DNA from: Portulaca oleracea
Taxonomy: Eukaryota > Streptophyta > Magnoliopsida > Caryophyllales > Portulacaceae
Assembly: GCA_029582165.1 (NCBI GenBank)
Contig: CM055893.1
Span: 21,080,679-21,144,678, forward strand
Length of the DNA: 64,000 nt
Direction of reading: 5' to 3'
The number at the start of each line of letters is the position of its first letter. Position 1 is the first letter of the stretch. This document shows positions 34,519 through 45,914 of this stretch, in pieces. The notes beneath the pieces are model-generated. The model had not been told where the DNA came from, did not search any database, and saw nothing but the letters and a program-made list of their open reading frames with translations. The translations under genes were made by a program, and so were the position numbers.

Positions 34519-36441
34519 ATCAAAACCCGCTTGTTGTTTCACTTTCAATAATTAGTATCTTATGAAAAACTCAACTCACAGCTCTCAAGTAAAACCCTAC
34601 CCAGGTTATCAAAACCAGTAACAAAACTACTCATAAAAGACCATCCAATTTCTCAACTCATAAATCATAGTATAATAATAACAAACAGTTATCCAAAAGA
34701 GATGATCACATTTTCAACATAAAGTCCCCTTTTCGGGATGCAATTCCCAAAACAGATTAGAAAACATTAAAACACATTTAAAGAGCATCCCGGTGGGGAT
34801 TAGAGCATAGACATTACCTGGTTAACATCACTTCACAGCTAAGACAAACACACTTGAGCTCACTAACGACGCGAATTAGCTCGGGCCTAAAATAAGAGTA
34901 ATTATTCTAATCAAAACGCGCCCATCGAAGTTAGTATTAACTACCTTCTACCTAACCCTCCATTGGGAACACTATAGGTTCCCATCAATCACGAATTTAC
35001 ACTCTAAATCCTCTAACACATTCCAAGTAATCACATAACCAGATCAAAACATCACTTTCACACAACAACATTTTTATTAATAAAAAGCATCAACAAAACA
35101 GATTACAGCATGTTGAACTCGAGATCAAAACATGACTTCACGACATCCTATGGGTCTGGTTTTGGACTCTTCGGAAACCCCGGGATGTCTGCTAAAACTT
35201 TCATGTTGAACTCGAGATCAAAAACACCTTCTATGGTCCCTAAAAACAATCATTAAACCAAACTATCCAGATCTAACCTAGATCTAGTATTCGGGGTATA
35301 ACTCGACCTATACAACTCCAAACTATCCAGATCTAACCTAACATCTAAGGGAACCTCCAGTTCAAAGGGTTCAATCAAAAGACGACCATAAATCTCATTT
35401 AATTTATAATTTCGGTTCTAACTTTCACCATTCGGTCCCGGGGTTCTAATTTGGGCCTAAAACAGTGACTAAGGTTCAAGGTAGTCAATCTAATCCAACT
35501 AAGGTCCAACATCAAACCTCCTATAATCAAACCAAATTATAACACAAGAAATCAACTTTAATATTTTCACTAACCCTAAAAGCATGCATGAAATAACATT
35601 ACCCTAACATGAATTCTACAATATACTATTTCAAGATCCAAAAATTACGACATGGGTGATTATAAAACATGAACTTCCTTAATCAAGATTGAGGAAAGAA
35701 CTTAAAGAACATGTGATTGAAATATAAAGAACATATAAACATTTAAACTACCAATCAAGAATCCCAACAACTAATTTCTTTTTACAAGATTCAAGCAAGG
35801 ATAATGAATTAATAAACAAGAATCGTACTTTAATAATTCAATCAACCTAAATTATTTAACATGATTAAACATAAAATTAAACATGATTGAACACCAAAGG
35901 GAATTAAAGAAGCATGTCAATACTTAACCAACGATCAAGAATTAATCTAGATAATTACACATCCTAATTCATACATACAAGAATAGTATTATCTAAAACC
36001 CTAAACATGATTTCATGTACTACACCATATGTAAAACCTATTTAGCAGCATGGATAATGATTAAAAAGAAACATGCAGACATTTCAAATTAATAATCAAG
36101 ACTCCACTTTGGTTACCAACCAATCCCAACTCAGGTTAATCATGATAATCCTAACAATAATAATGTTAAAACAAAACAAGTCAGAAGGAAAAATACAAGG
36201 AACAAGAACTTGGAGTTTTTGGGAACAAGGGTTTAGGTAGAGGCATGCTCCTGGCGGTTTCCAGCGGCCAGGCGACGGCAGCGTCCAAGGCGACGGCGAC
36301 ATCAAGCGGCGGTGGGATCGATCAAGTTCCACGCACAACAACAGCAGCAACAGGTCTACTGCTTCGGTTCGGGCGACTAGGCAATGGCCTCCTGTGGTTT
36401 GTGCGCCGATTTCCGACGTCCGAATGTCAACGACGGTGGTC

Positions 36442-36717
36442 TTAGTGGTGGTGCGAGGTGGCAGCAAGGGTGAGAGAGGGTATGAGAGCAAAAGAACGAA
36501 AGGGAGGAATAGAGTGAGAGAAGAGAAGCGGGCCGAAGGTGGCTCGGTGGTTGCTGGAGGTGGTTTGGCGGCGCTGGCGATTGGTAGTGACGTGGTATAT
36601 CAGCCAAGTGGTGGTGGTTGTGGTTGCCGTAAGCGGCGGTGGTGATGGCGAGGGAGAACCCGGGAGAGAGAAAAGGAAACGGAGGAGGGGGCTCGGGCCT
36701 TGTGTTTGCGCAGCCAA
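36442..36717 (-). other. 91-codon ORF in X1, shared with X2
   Basis: Begins with MAAQTQGPSP about 50 bp downstream of the TATA box, so it would lie at the start of an X transcript. It is rich in Ser, Pro and Thr, with no domain I recognise. X2 has the same ORF, same length, at 40,992-40,717, with about four residue differences. It could be a leader ORF, a captured gene fragment, or chance survival between two young LTRs. Confidence 0.35.
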
Positions 36718-37175
36718 GAAAAGAAGAATAGTAAAAATAATAGCCTAGGGTTTAACAAAGACGGGTATTTATACCCATAATTAATTATAAGAAAACTTTA
36801 GAAAAAAAAAAAAGAAAATTAACAGAGCTGAAACTAATTAATTATTTATAATACTAGATTTTTCAAAAACTCCAAAATACGTTATAATTAACTAAAAAAA
36901 ATTTCTCACATGAATAATAAATATAGACACATAATTAAATTAAGAGTAAACATATAGCTCATCCAACAACGTACATGAAATTACCAACATACCCCTGCTC
37001 TCATGCAACCCCAAATACAAATAGAAGATTACTAAAATACCCTTGTTAGTCCCTCAACGGTCCTACGAGCTCCAGTGCTAGCAGAAAAAAACACAAACGA
37101 ATAATAAATAACGAAGTCATCCTAATTCACTAACGACGTCACGGTCAACATCTTTGGATTTTTCGGGGTTTTACA

Positions 37176-37821
37176 TCATTACCTCCTTATAAGAAGTTTC
37201 GTCCTCGAAACTTAAACTTAGACCTAACAGTTCGGTAACAATCCTAACGGTTCAGTTCTTCCTAAAACTCGAGGTTTTACATCATTACCCTCTTTAAAAG
37301 AGTTTCGTCCTCGAAACTCGACGCAACTTATAGGTTGGATAGGTGTTGATACTTCGATTTCATCTCCTCCTTGGCTTCCAAGGTGACTGTGGTTTCGGCA
37401 TAGTTTTCCCGTCACACTTTCATTAGAGTGACGATCTTTCATCGTAGTTACCTCTTTCTTCAATCTAGAATCTCCAGCGACCGCTCCTCGCAGATTAAAT
37501 CTTCTTTCAGCCTCCTCATTCTCATCGAAGGTCTTCTTCTACTACCAGGCCCTCCTCGGGGCTGTATTCCGTACCCACCTCGGGTTTCAAGTCTTTTAGA
37601 GGAGCTAGGATCTCGTGCACATAGCAATGGCGGTGATATTCCATCTGAAAATATCAAAAGAACCAAGCATGCACTTATAACACAAAAGGAGACAAAGAAA
37701 TATACACACATCCAATTCCCCCAACCTACACTCATAACTCCGAACATAGCATCCTAAGGTGTAACTAAACCTAAGGGACACTTAGGAGCTACCAGGTAGT
37801 AACCCAGAGCTCTGATACCAT
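37176..37821 (-). pseudogene. Element X internal remnant: integrase end, leader and primer-binding site
   Basis: The left part (about 37,176-37,510) carries the end of a Tekay/Del-like integrase: LKEDLICEERSLEILD and, after a frame break, a segment like the last helix of a chromodomain (TLEAKEEMKSKY), then GAGGACGAAACT and a purine tract. The tract and LTR start appear twice (37,165-37,210 and 37,262-37,325), so a short duplication is present. The right part is a non-coding leader ending in the primer-binding site (complement of GCTCTGATACCA, 37,809-37,820). Gag, protease, RT, RNase H and the integrase core are all gone. Confidence 0.7.
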
Positions 37822-38323
37822 TCTAAAACGCCCCGGAAATTAAGTTATAGAAAAGTCAAAGTCAAAGTCAAACTAACGTTAACAGACAATATTTAACGGA
37901 AGACTCGAACTCTTATTGGGCGTCACTGCCGTATCCCCGAAGGAATACAAGGTGAGAAGGAAACTACAACTGTCTCATAACGGTAAAACAATCTAACAAA
38001 CTCATACTTAGAAAATAAACCTCAAAACTAACTTCAAGTTTCTCATAAAAGAAAAACAACGTAATTAACGATGACGTCCTCACTTTTAATTCCCGTCCCC
38101 AGCATATAGATCTTCACCTGAAAACAAAACATTTGAAAAATGAGGGTGAAATCTCAATAATGTCTACCCCTAACGTTAAAAACAAGTTAAGTTCATTTCA
38201 ATTCATTTGAGGGAAAGGGAACAAGTCAAAACATTTCACAAACCTTTAACCCTTCTAACTGTGTTCCTTAACCCAACCAATTCATTTTATTATACGGGCG
38301 GGATACCGTATCCCTTAATGTAA

Positions 38324-38735
38324 CATTCGCCCACCAAAAGCATAAAAATAATCGCTCACCAAAGGCATCAAGACATTCGCCCACCAAAGGCATATCGAAA
38401 CATTCGCCCACCAAAGGCAACATAACATTCGTCCACCAAAGGCACATTGAAACATTCGCCCACCAAAGGCATCATAACATTCGCCCACCAAAGGCATATC
38501 ATAACATTCGCCCACCAAAGGAATATCAAAACATTCGCCCACCAAAGGCATCATAACATTTACCCACCAAAGGCATCATAACATTCGCCCACCAAAGGTA
38601 TATCATAACATTCGCCAACCAAAGGCATCATTACATTCGCCCACCAAAGGCATCATAACATTCGCCCACCAAAGGCATATCAAAACATTCGCCCACCAAA
38701 GACGTCATAACTTTCGCCCACCAAAGGCATTAATC
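38324..38735. repeat. Minisatellite in X2, 16 copies of a 24-28 bp unit
   Basis: Same unit as in X1 (core CCACCAAAGGC), with twice the copy number. Alternating unit types (ATCATAACATT and ATATCAAAACATT) suggest that higher-order two-unit blocks were copied. Confidence 0.95.
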
Positions 38736-40716
38736 AAAACCCGCTTGTTGTTTCACTTTGAATAATTAGTATCTTATGCAAAACTCAACTCACAGCTCTC
38801 AAGTCAAACCCAACCCAGGTTATCAAAACCAGTAACAAAACTACTCATAAAAGACCATCCAATTTCTCAACACATAAATCATAGTATAACAATTACAAAC
38901 AGTTATCCAAAAGAGATGATCACATTTTCCACATAAAGTCCCCTTTTCGGGATGCAATTCTCAAAGCAGATTAGAAAACATTAAAACACATTTAAAGAGC
39001 ATCCCGGTGGGGATTAGAGCATAGACATTACCTGGTAAACTTCACTTCACAGCTAAGACGAACACACTTGAGCTCAGTAATGACGCGAATTAGCTCGGGC
39101 CTAAAATAAGAGTAATTATTCTAATCAAAACGCGCCCTTCGAAGTTAGTATTAACTACCTTCTGCCTAACCCTCCCCTAGGAACACTATAGGTTCCCATC
39201 AATCATGAATTTACACTCTAAATCATCTAACACATTCCAAGAAATCACATAACCAGATCAAAACATAACTTTCACACAACTACATTTTTATTAATAAAAA
39301 GCATCAACAAAACAGATTATAGCATCCACATAAAAAGGGTCAAAACTTAACTTCCCGACATCCTATGGGTCTGGTTTTGGACTTTTCGTAAACCTCGGGA
39401 TGTGTACTAAAACTTTCTTGTTGAATATGAGTCCAGAAACACCTTCTATGGTCCCCAAAAACGATCATTAAACCAAACTGTCCAGATCTGACCTAGATCC
39501 GGTATTCGGGGTATAACTCGACCTATACAATTCCAAAGTCTGTTCGGGGAAATTCCTATGAAAGTTAACATCTAAGGGAACCTCCAGTTCAAAGGGTTCG
39601 ATCAAAGGACGACCATAACTCTCATGGTGATCCGTTCTTTAGACACTATCAAAACTGTCCTGATCCCGGTTCTTATTTAATTTATAATTTCGGATCTAAC
39701 TTTCACCATTCGGTCCCGGGGTTCTAATTTAGGCCTAAAACAGTGACTAAGGTTCAAGGTAGTCAATCTAATCCAACTAAGGTCCAACATCAAACCTCAT
39801 ATCATCAAACCAAATTATAACACATGAAATCAACTTTAATATTTTCACTAACCCTAAAAGCATGCATGAAATAACATTACCCTAACATGAATTCTACAAT
39901 ATACTATTTCAAGATCAAAAGTTTACAACATGGGTGATTATAAAATATGAACTTCCTTAATCAAGATTCAAGAAAGAACTTAAAGAACACGTGAATCAAA
40001 TATAAAGAACATATAAACATTTCCCAACAACTAATTTCTGTTTAGAAGATTCAATCAAGAATCATGAATTAATAAACAAGAATCGTACATTAATAATTCA
40101 ATCAACCTAAATTATTTAACATGATTAAACATAAAATTAAACATGATTGAACACCAAAGAGAATTAAAGAAGCATGTGAATACTTAACCAACGATCAAGA
40201 ATTAATCTAGATAATTACACATCCTAATTCATACATACAAGAACAGTATTATCAAAACCCTAAACATGATTTCACGTACTACAACATATGTAAAACCTAT
40301 TTAGCAACATGGATAATGATTAAAAAGAAACATGCAGACACTTCAAATTAATAATCAGGACTCCACTTTGGTTACGAACCAATCCTAAGTCAGGTTAAAC
40401 ATGATAATCCTAACAATAATAATGTTAAAACAAAACAAGTCTGAAGGAAAAATACAAGGAACAAGAACTTGGAGTTTATGGGAACAAGGGTTTACGTAGA
40501 GGCATGCTCCTGGCGGTTTCCGGCAGCCAGGCGACGGCAGCGTCCAAGGCGGCGGCAGCGTCAGGCGACGGCGACATCAAGCGGCGGTGGGATCGATCAA
40601 GTTCCACGCACAACAACAGCAACAACAGGTCTACTGCTTCGGTTCGGGCAACTAGGCAATGGCCTCCGGTGGTTTGTGCGCCTATTTCCGACGTCCGAAT
40701 GTCAACGAAGGTGGTC

Positions 40717-40992
40717 TTAGTGGTGGTGCGAGGTGGCAGCAAGGGTGAGAGAGGGTATGAGAGCAAAAGAACGAAAGGGAGGAATAGAGTGAGAGAAGAG
40801 AAGCGGGCCGAAGGTGGCTCGGTGGTTGCTGGAGGTGGTTCGGCGGTGCTGGCGATTGGTAGTGACGTGGTATATCAGCGAAGTGGTGGTGGTTGTGGTT
40901 GCCGTAAGCGGCGGGGGTGATGGCGAGGGAGAACCCGGGAGAGAGAAAAGGAAACAGAGGAGGGGGCTCGGGCCTTGTGTTTGCGCAGCCAA
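40717..40992 (-). other. 91-codon ORF in X2, shared with X1
   Basis: Counterpart of the X1 ORF, again about 50 bp downstream of the TATA box, starting MAAQTQGPSP and ending AATSHHH. No function can be assigned. Confidence 0.35.
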
Positions 40993-41451
40993 GAAAAGAA
41001 GAATAGTAAAAATAATAGCCTAGGGTTTAACAAAGAGGGGTATTTATACCCATAATTAATTATAAGAAAACTTTAGAAAAAAAAAAAGAAAATTAACAGA
41101 GCTGAAACTAATTAATTATTTATAATACTAGATTTTTCAAAAACTCCAAAATACGTTATAATTAACTAAAAAAAATTTCTCACATGAATAATAAATATAG
41201 ACACATAATTAAATTAAGAGTAAACATATAGCTCATCCAACAACGTACATGAAATTACCAACATACCCCTGCTCTCATGCAACCCCAAATACAAATAGAA
41301 GATTACTAAAATACCCTTGTTAGTCCCTCAACGGTTCTACGAGCTCCAGTGCTAGCAGAAAAAACAACAAAAACGAATAATAAATAACGAAGGCAACCTA
41401 ATTCACTAACGACGTCACAGTCAATATCTTTGGATTTTTCGGGGTTTTACA

Positions 41452-41570
41452 TTCATTCTCTTGGAGATCACAACGCCAAAGTAGGTGCTCAAATTCTTTT
41501 GTATACTCCTCCACGGTCCTACTTCCTTGAACCAATCTTTGCAAGTTGTAATAAGTATTGCAGATAACTT
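41452..41570 (-). pseudogene. Family A gag fragment next to A5
   Basis: Encodes the gag segment VEEYTKEFEHLLWRCDLQEN. It starts exactly where the gag at 31,894 stopped (no base lost or duplicated) and ends at AACTT (41,566-41,570), the target site of A5. It shares the marker CCTTGAACCAAT with the A3 gag at 27.4 kb. Confidence 0.8.
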
Positions 41571-42380
41571 TGATGTATAATGGGATCAAAGAGAGCTCTC
41601 TGTACACGAAAATCAGGATCTTTATGAACAAAGATAAGAATCTTCTTCTCTAAGTTCTTAAAGGATAAAACGAATGAATGAAAGATGATAGAAATAAAAA
41701 AGATTCAATGGAATGTACCAATTAATGAATGAGATGAACGAATGATAGATTTGATATGGTTTGAGAAACTCTTGAAGATATAGACACACCACTTCAAGAA
41801 GATCTTCAACTCTTCCTATCACCAACCAAGCTAGCCAAACAAGGAATAGAAGAAGAGATTTGGACGATTCCCTTGGGAAAGAATCGTTTCTAGCAAATGT
41901 TAGAGAGAACACAAAGGCATGTAGCTTTTAGAAGTTTAGTTTGTATTAATTGTGAATGATTGAATGAATGATTACGAAGGCCTCCCAAAGGTCTATTTAT
42001 AGTATTCCAGGACCCCTTAGGCGTGTATTACATCAAGAATACAATGAATTCTAGCTAACATCATCTATTACAAGTATGACATCATAAAAGACTCTGAAAG
42101 TACACAGCTAGAAAGAAACATTGATATCTTGCTCAATTCTACTCCAATCTTCAAGATTCAAAAGCCATTAGAAAGCTCTTTGAATGATCTAGATTTTGCT
42201 CCAAGACGTCTATTCCAATAGCTTCATGGATCTTGAGATATAAAGCAAAGTATCGGATTGTACTTGATGAAGTCACCCATTTTCAAGAGCGATGAGAGTG
42301 ATTGAAGCTCTTTTTCCATATAAGCTTGTAAAGCCTCTAGTTGGTTCCCATGATGTGTATTTGGGACCAAGTCTACATCA
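41571..42380 (-). repeat. Family A LTR d (subfamily A-I), 3' LTR of A5
   Basis: 810 bp. Left end TGATGTATAATGGG after AACTT; right end CTACATCA. The purine tract that follows is degraded (TTACCCGCTAG on the plus strand). Confidence 0.88.
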
Positions 42381-43480
42381 TTACCCGCTAGTTGAGAAGA
42401 GTTTGTCCTCAAACTAGAAGTTCTTCACCCTCTTCATAGTATGGCTTAAGATCACTCACATTAAATGTACAACTACCTTCATAATCTTCACCAAGTTTAA
42501 GTTTGTATGCATTATCACAAATCTTCTCTAGTACTTCATAAGGACCATCACCTCTTGGTGCTAATTTCACTTTCCTCCTCGAAGGAAATCTCTCGTTCTT
42601 CAAGTGAATCCAAACAAGATCTCCTGGTTCAAATACAACTTTCTTCCTTAGTCTATTCACTTTATTCGACACATCTTGTGTATACTTCAATATTTTCTTA
42701 CGAACTTCTAGATGAAGCTTCTTAATCTCTTCTACCCTTTTGTTGCCTTCAAAGCTAAACTTTTTTGATGTAGAAATGGGTGTAAGATCCATCGGTTGAA
42801 GAGGATTCCTTCCATAAACCACTTGAAATGGTGATAAGCCCGTTGCTTTACCTGGACTCCTATTGAAAGCAAACTCAGCATGACATAGAAGAGTATCCAA
42901 CCCTTTCTTATCTTTACTAACCAATGCTCAAAGTAAGGCTCCCAAGCTACGATTTGTAACTTCTGTTTGACCATCCATTTCGGGATGACATGCGATGCTA
43001 AACTTCAATTTCGTACCAAGCTTCTTCCATAATGTTAGCCAAAAAATGACTAAGGAAATTTGAGTCTCTACCACTCACCATAGTCTTTGGAATACCATGC
43101 AACTTCACTACTTCTTCAAAGTATAGATTTGCAACTTTAGAAGCATCATAGGTTGTATGGCATGGAATGAAGTGTGCCATTTTTGAAAACCTATCAACGA
43201 CTACCATGATTGAATCCTTTCCTCATTGAGTTCTTGGTAGACCCACAATGAAGTCTAAACTCACATCTTCCCAAGGACTATGTGGAATAGGCAATGGAGT
43301 GTACAAGCCTTGTGGTAATGCGTGATATTTTGAGATATTACAAGTATTACACCTCTTAACCTTATGCTCAACATCCATGATCATGCTAGGCCAAAAATAA
43401 TGCTCTTTCATCATCAAATAAGTCTTCTCAATGCCAAAATGACCAGCCAACGATCCTCCATGGACTTCTATAATCAACAA
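42224..43480 (-). pseudogene. A5 integrase
   Basis: Zinc-binding part HGGSLAGHFG with RCNTCNISK, and SLDFIVG, in 43,480-43,223. An in-frame TGA at 43,223-43,225 (Arg codon in other copies) precedes the core. The second catalytic Asp is lost: VSGRDSNF instead of VSDRDSKF. A frameshift near 43,030 and others near 42,930 and 42,410 break the rest. The C-terminal ORF 42,924-42,409 is well kept, and the tail 42,412-42,224 runs into LTR d. Confidence 0.85.
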
Positions 43481-45122
43481 TTCACGAATACTACTTCTTG
43501 GAATGCATAGCTGATTTCCCTTAAAAAGAAATCCATGCTCAATATGAAAGAGTTGGTGGGGATGCTTCTTGCATAGCTCATAAACTTACTTGAAATCTTT
43601 ATCATTCTCATTTAACCCTTTAGTTTGTTCAAAACCAAGGACTCTTGAATCAAGAACATGAGTGAGTAAGTACCTCCAAGATAAAGTATCCGCTCCTTTG
43701 TTGAGGTGTCCCGCCTTATGCTTTATCATGAAATGAAATGCTTGCATAAACTCAACCCATTTGGTATGTCTTCGATTAAGTTTGTGTTGCCTTTGAATGA
43801 ACTTTAGTGCTTCATGATCACTATGTAGAATGAATTCACCACTTTGTAGATAATGACGCCAATGCTCAAGAGCTCATATAATTGCATAGAACTCTTTATC
43901 ATATGTGCTAGACTTCCTTTTGGCTTCATTCAACTTCTCACTAAAGAAAGCAAGAGGTCGGCCATCTTGGGATAGAACGGCTCCAATTCCAACTCCACTT
44001 GTATCAACTTCAACTTCAAAGACTTTATCAGAGCAAGGTAATGCAAAAATAGGTTTATGACATAGTTTCTCCTTTATCAACTCAAATTCTTCATTTGCAC
44101 TCTTACTCCATGAAAACTCTTTCTTCTTCAACAATTCGGTCATAGGTGCAAGTATAGAGCTAGAATTCTTTATGAACCTTCTATAAAATGATGCTAATCC
44201 ATGAAAACTCCGTACCTCATGAATTGATGTTGGTGTAGGCCCCTCTTGAATAGGCTTCACTTTCTCCTTGTCGACTTGTATGCCATCTCTTGAAAAAACG
44301 TATCCGAGGAACACGACTTTGGGTGAGAAAAAGTGACACTTCTCCATGTTGGCGTAAAGTTGCTCCTTCTCCAAAATTTACATGACCAACTCTACATGTT
44401 TTACATGTTCTCTTTCACTTTTGCTATCAACAAGAATATCATCAAAGTAAACTACTTCACACTTGCCAATAAGAGGCTTTAATACATGATTCATGAGACG
44501 CATGAAAGTAGCTGGTGCATTAGTGAGGCTAAATGGCATGACAAGCCATTCATACAAGCCATCTTTTATTTTGAATGCTGTCTTCCACTCATCTCCTTCA
44601 TGAATTCGAATTTGATGATATCCACTCCTCAAATCAACTTTAGAGAACACTACACTCCCATGTAATTCATCAAGTAGAACATCAAGTCGAGGTATTGGAA
44701 ACCTAAACTTGATTGTAATCTTGTTTATGGCTCGACAATCAATACACTACATTGAGATCCACCTTTCTTTGGTACAAGCAACATGGGAACATCACATGGA
44801 CTCATACTTTCACGTATCAAGCCTTTGGACAAGAGATCATCTACTTTCCTTTGAACTTCTTGCGCATCTTTTGGATTCATACGGTAAGCTGGTTTGTTGG
44901 GGAGCATTGAACTCGGAACTACATCAATCTTGTGCTCAATTTCTCTTCGTGGTGGAAATCCCTTGGGCATCTCTTTTGGGAACAAATGCTTGAAACGTTC
45001 CAAAGAGGTTGAAACCGAAAGTGGTCATTTGTTGGGGTAGCTTCCTCCTTATCCAACTTAGCTAGAATAAGATCTTTGTGCTCTTGGAACTCATGGTGCT
45101 CGGCTTTCATAAAGGTCACAAT
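43481..45122 (-). pseudogene. A5 linker, RNase H, RT and end of protease
   Basis: RNase H is in 44,374-43,874 with [14 protein letters not shown] palm is in 44,650-44,378 with YFDD intact; a TAA at 44,378-44,380 replaces a Tyr codon and the frame is otherwise continuous to 43,874. RT entry is in 45,003-44,725 with a frameshift near 44,740. The linker to integrase (43,481-43,873) has stops. The left half of the element ends at 45,122, where the family B element is inserted. Confidence 0.83.
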
Positions 45123-45127
45123 ATTTG

Positions 45128-45914
45128 TGATGGGAATCTGCCCAAGCATGCTCAAGTCATCCAAGCTTGTTTCTTGGTTCTGGGTGAAACCAAGAAGGGA
45201 GTTGATCGTTTGGCAGGCCAATGTCCTTCACCTCACGTGAAGCCTCTCCAGTGTTTACTTCGATCTTCCAGACATAGCGGCCAATTTGCTTAGAATGAAG
45301 GACATTCACATATCATGTCATTTGCTCAGACTGAAGGACGTTCACACATCACGTTTTGGATGCGGGTAAAGGACATTCGTCCGGAGCTGCTTATGTTTTG
45401 AAATATATTGGCTAATATAATAAAACATTATTAGCTTCTTTAAGTCAGACTAGGAGGTTTTCTTTTTGCTCAAGAAACCCCTAATTAGCTGGATTAGTTA
45501 CAATATTCTGTTTGGTATATATAAACCCCCTTTGTAGTTGGTTTGAATCAATTAATCTGAATATTACCCTAAAATTCGAGAAGCTTCTTTGCTCTCAAGG
45601 TTGCGAGTTTCCCTCAACTCTCATTTCTACTACTGTAACTTGATTTGGCTAATCAAGTAGGTGATTGGTAGAGCTTAATCGAATTCTTAGAAGGTGAATC
45701 TGTAACTAAGAAGGAGATTAAGGAGCCCTTGTGATAATCAATCATGGTGAGTCTGTATTGATTGATTTTCATTTGTTCTATCCTCTGTTTTGGTCGTTTT
45801 CTATGTGCATTGTTGTTGGTCGATCCATTTTGGTTGTTGTTGTTCTGAAATTGGGACGATAAACCACATTGATGTTCCCGACTGTTTAGAGAATCCAATT
45901 GTTTTGGCTAGGAT
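45128..45914 (+). repeat. Family B 5' LTR of B1, last few bases lost
   Basis: Starts TGATGGGAATCTGCCC. TATA box TATATATAA at 45,516-45,524. It ends in GGCTAGGAT, lacking the final ACATCA seen in the 3' LTR, because the internal deletion begins here. Confidence 0.87.

Larger units (their letters stand above)
34092..37175 (-). repeat. Element X 3' LTR (X1), more than 3 kb, left end truncated
   Basis: Minus-strand start TGTAAAACCCCGAAAAATCC at 37,175. Collinear with X2 (38,101-41,451) over about 3.1 kb, with indels. TATA box TATAAATA at 36,766-36,773 inside the palindrome GGGTATTTATACCC. About 270 bp of the LTR end are missing at the junction with the copia stub. There are no retroelement proteins. 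It contains the minisatellite at 34,318-34,518 and a GC-rich stretch at 36,240-36,720 with a 91-codon ORF (36,717-36,442) that X2 shares. The long AT-rich stretch 34,520-36,240 holds nothing else I can support. Confidence 0.8.
37822..41451 (-). repeat. Element X 5' LTR (X2), about 3.63 kb
   Basis: Minus-strand start TGTAAAACCCCGAAAAATCC at 41,451. The left end, TCTAAAACGCCCCGG, is one base from the inverted form of the start (TGTAAAAC). TATA box at 41,041-41,048. Collinear with X1. It contains the 16-copy minisatellite and the second copy of the 91-codon ORF. The right edge meets family A gag at 41,452 without a target duplication. Long LTRs occur in the Tekay/Del branch, which fits the integrase remnant. 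Confidence 0.8.

Noticed and set aside
36096..36748. Overlapping ORFs on both strands in the GC-rich part of X (and 40,469-41,023)
   Set aside because: GC-rich sequence gives open frames on all strands. Only the 91-codon minus-strand ORF next to the TATA box is kept, at low confidence.
37428..37757. Plus-strand ORF of 109 codons in X internal region
   Set aside because: It is antisense to the integrase remnant, which has recognisable family sequence.
38315..38554. ORF coding for repeated PLVGEC / AFGGRM motifs
   Set aside because: It is a translation of the minisatellite and shifts frame with unit length; no evidence of coding.
34318..38735. Spaced repeats resembling a CRISPR array
   Set aside because: The unit is 24-28 bp with only short variable parts, lies inside LTRs of a plant retrotransposon, and has no cas genes nearby. 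It is a minisatellite.
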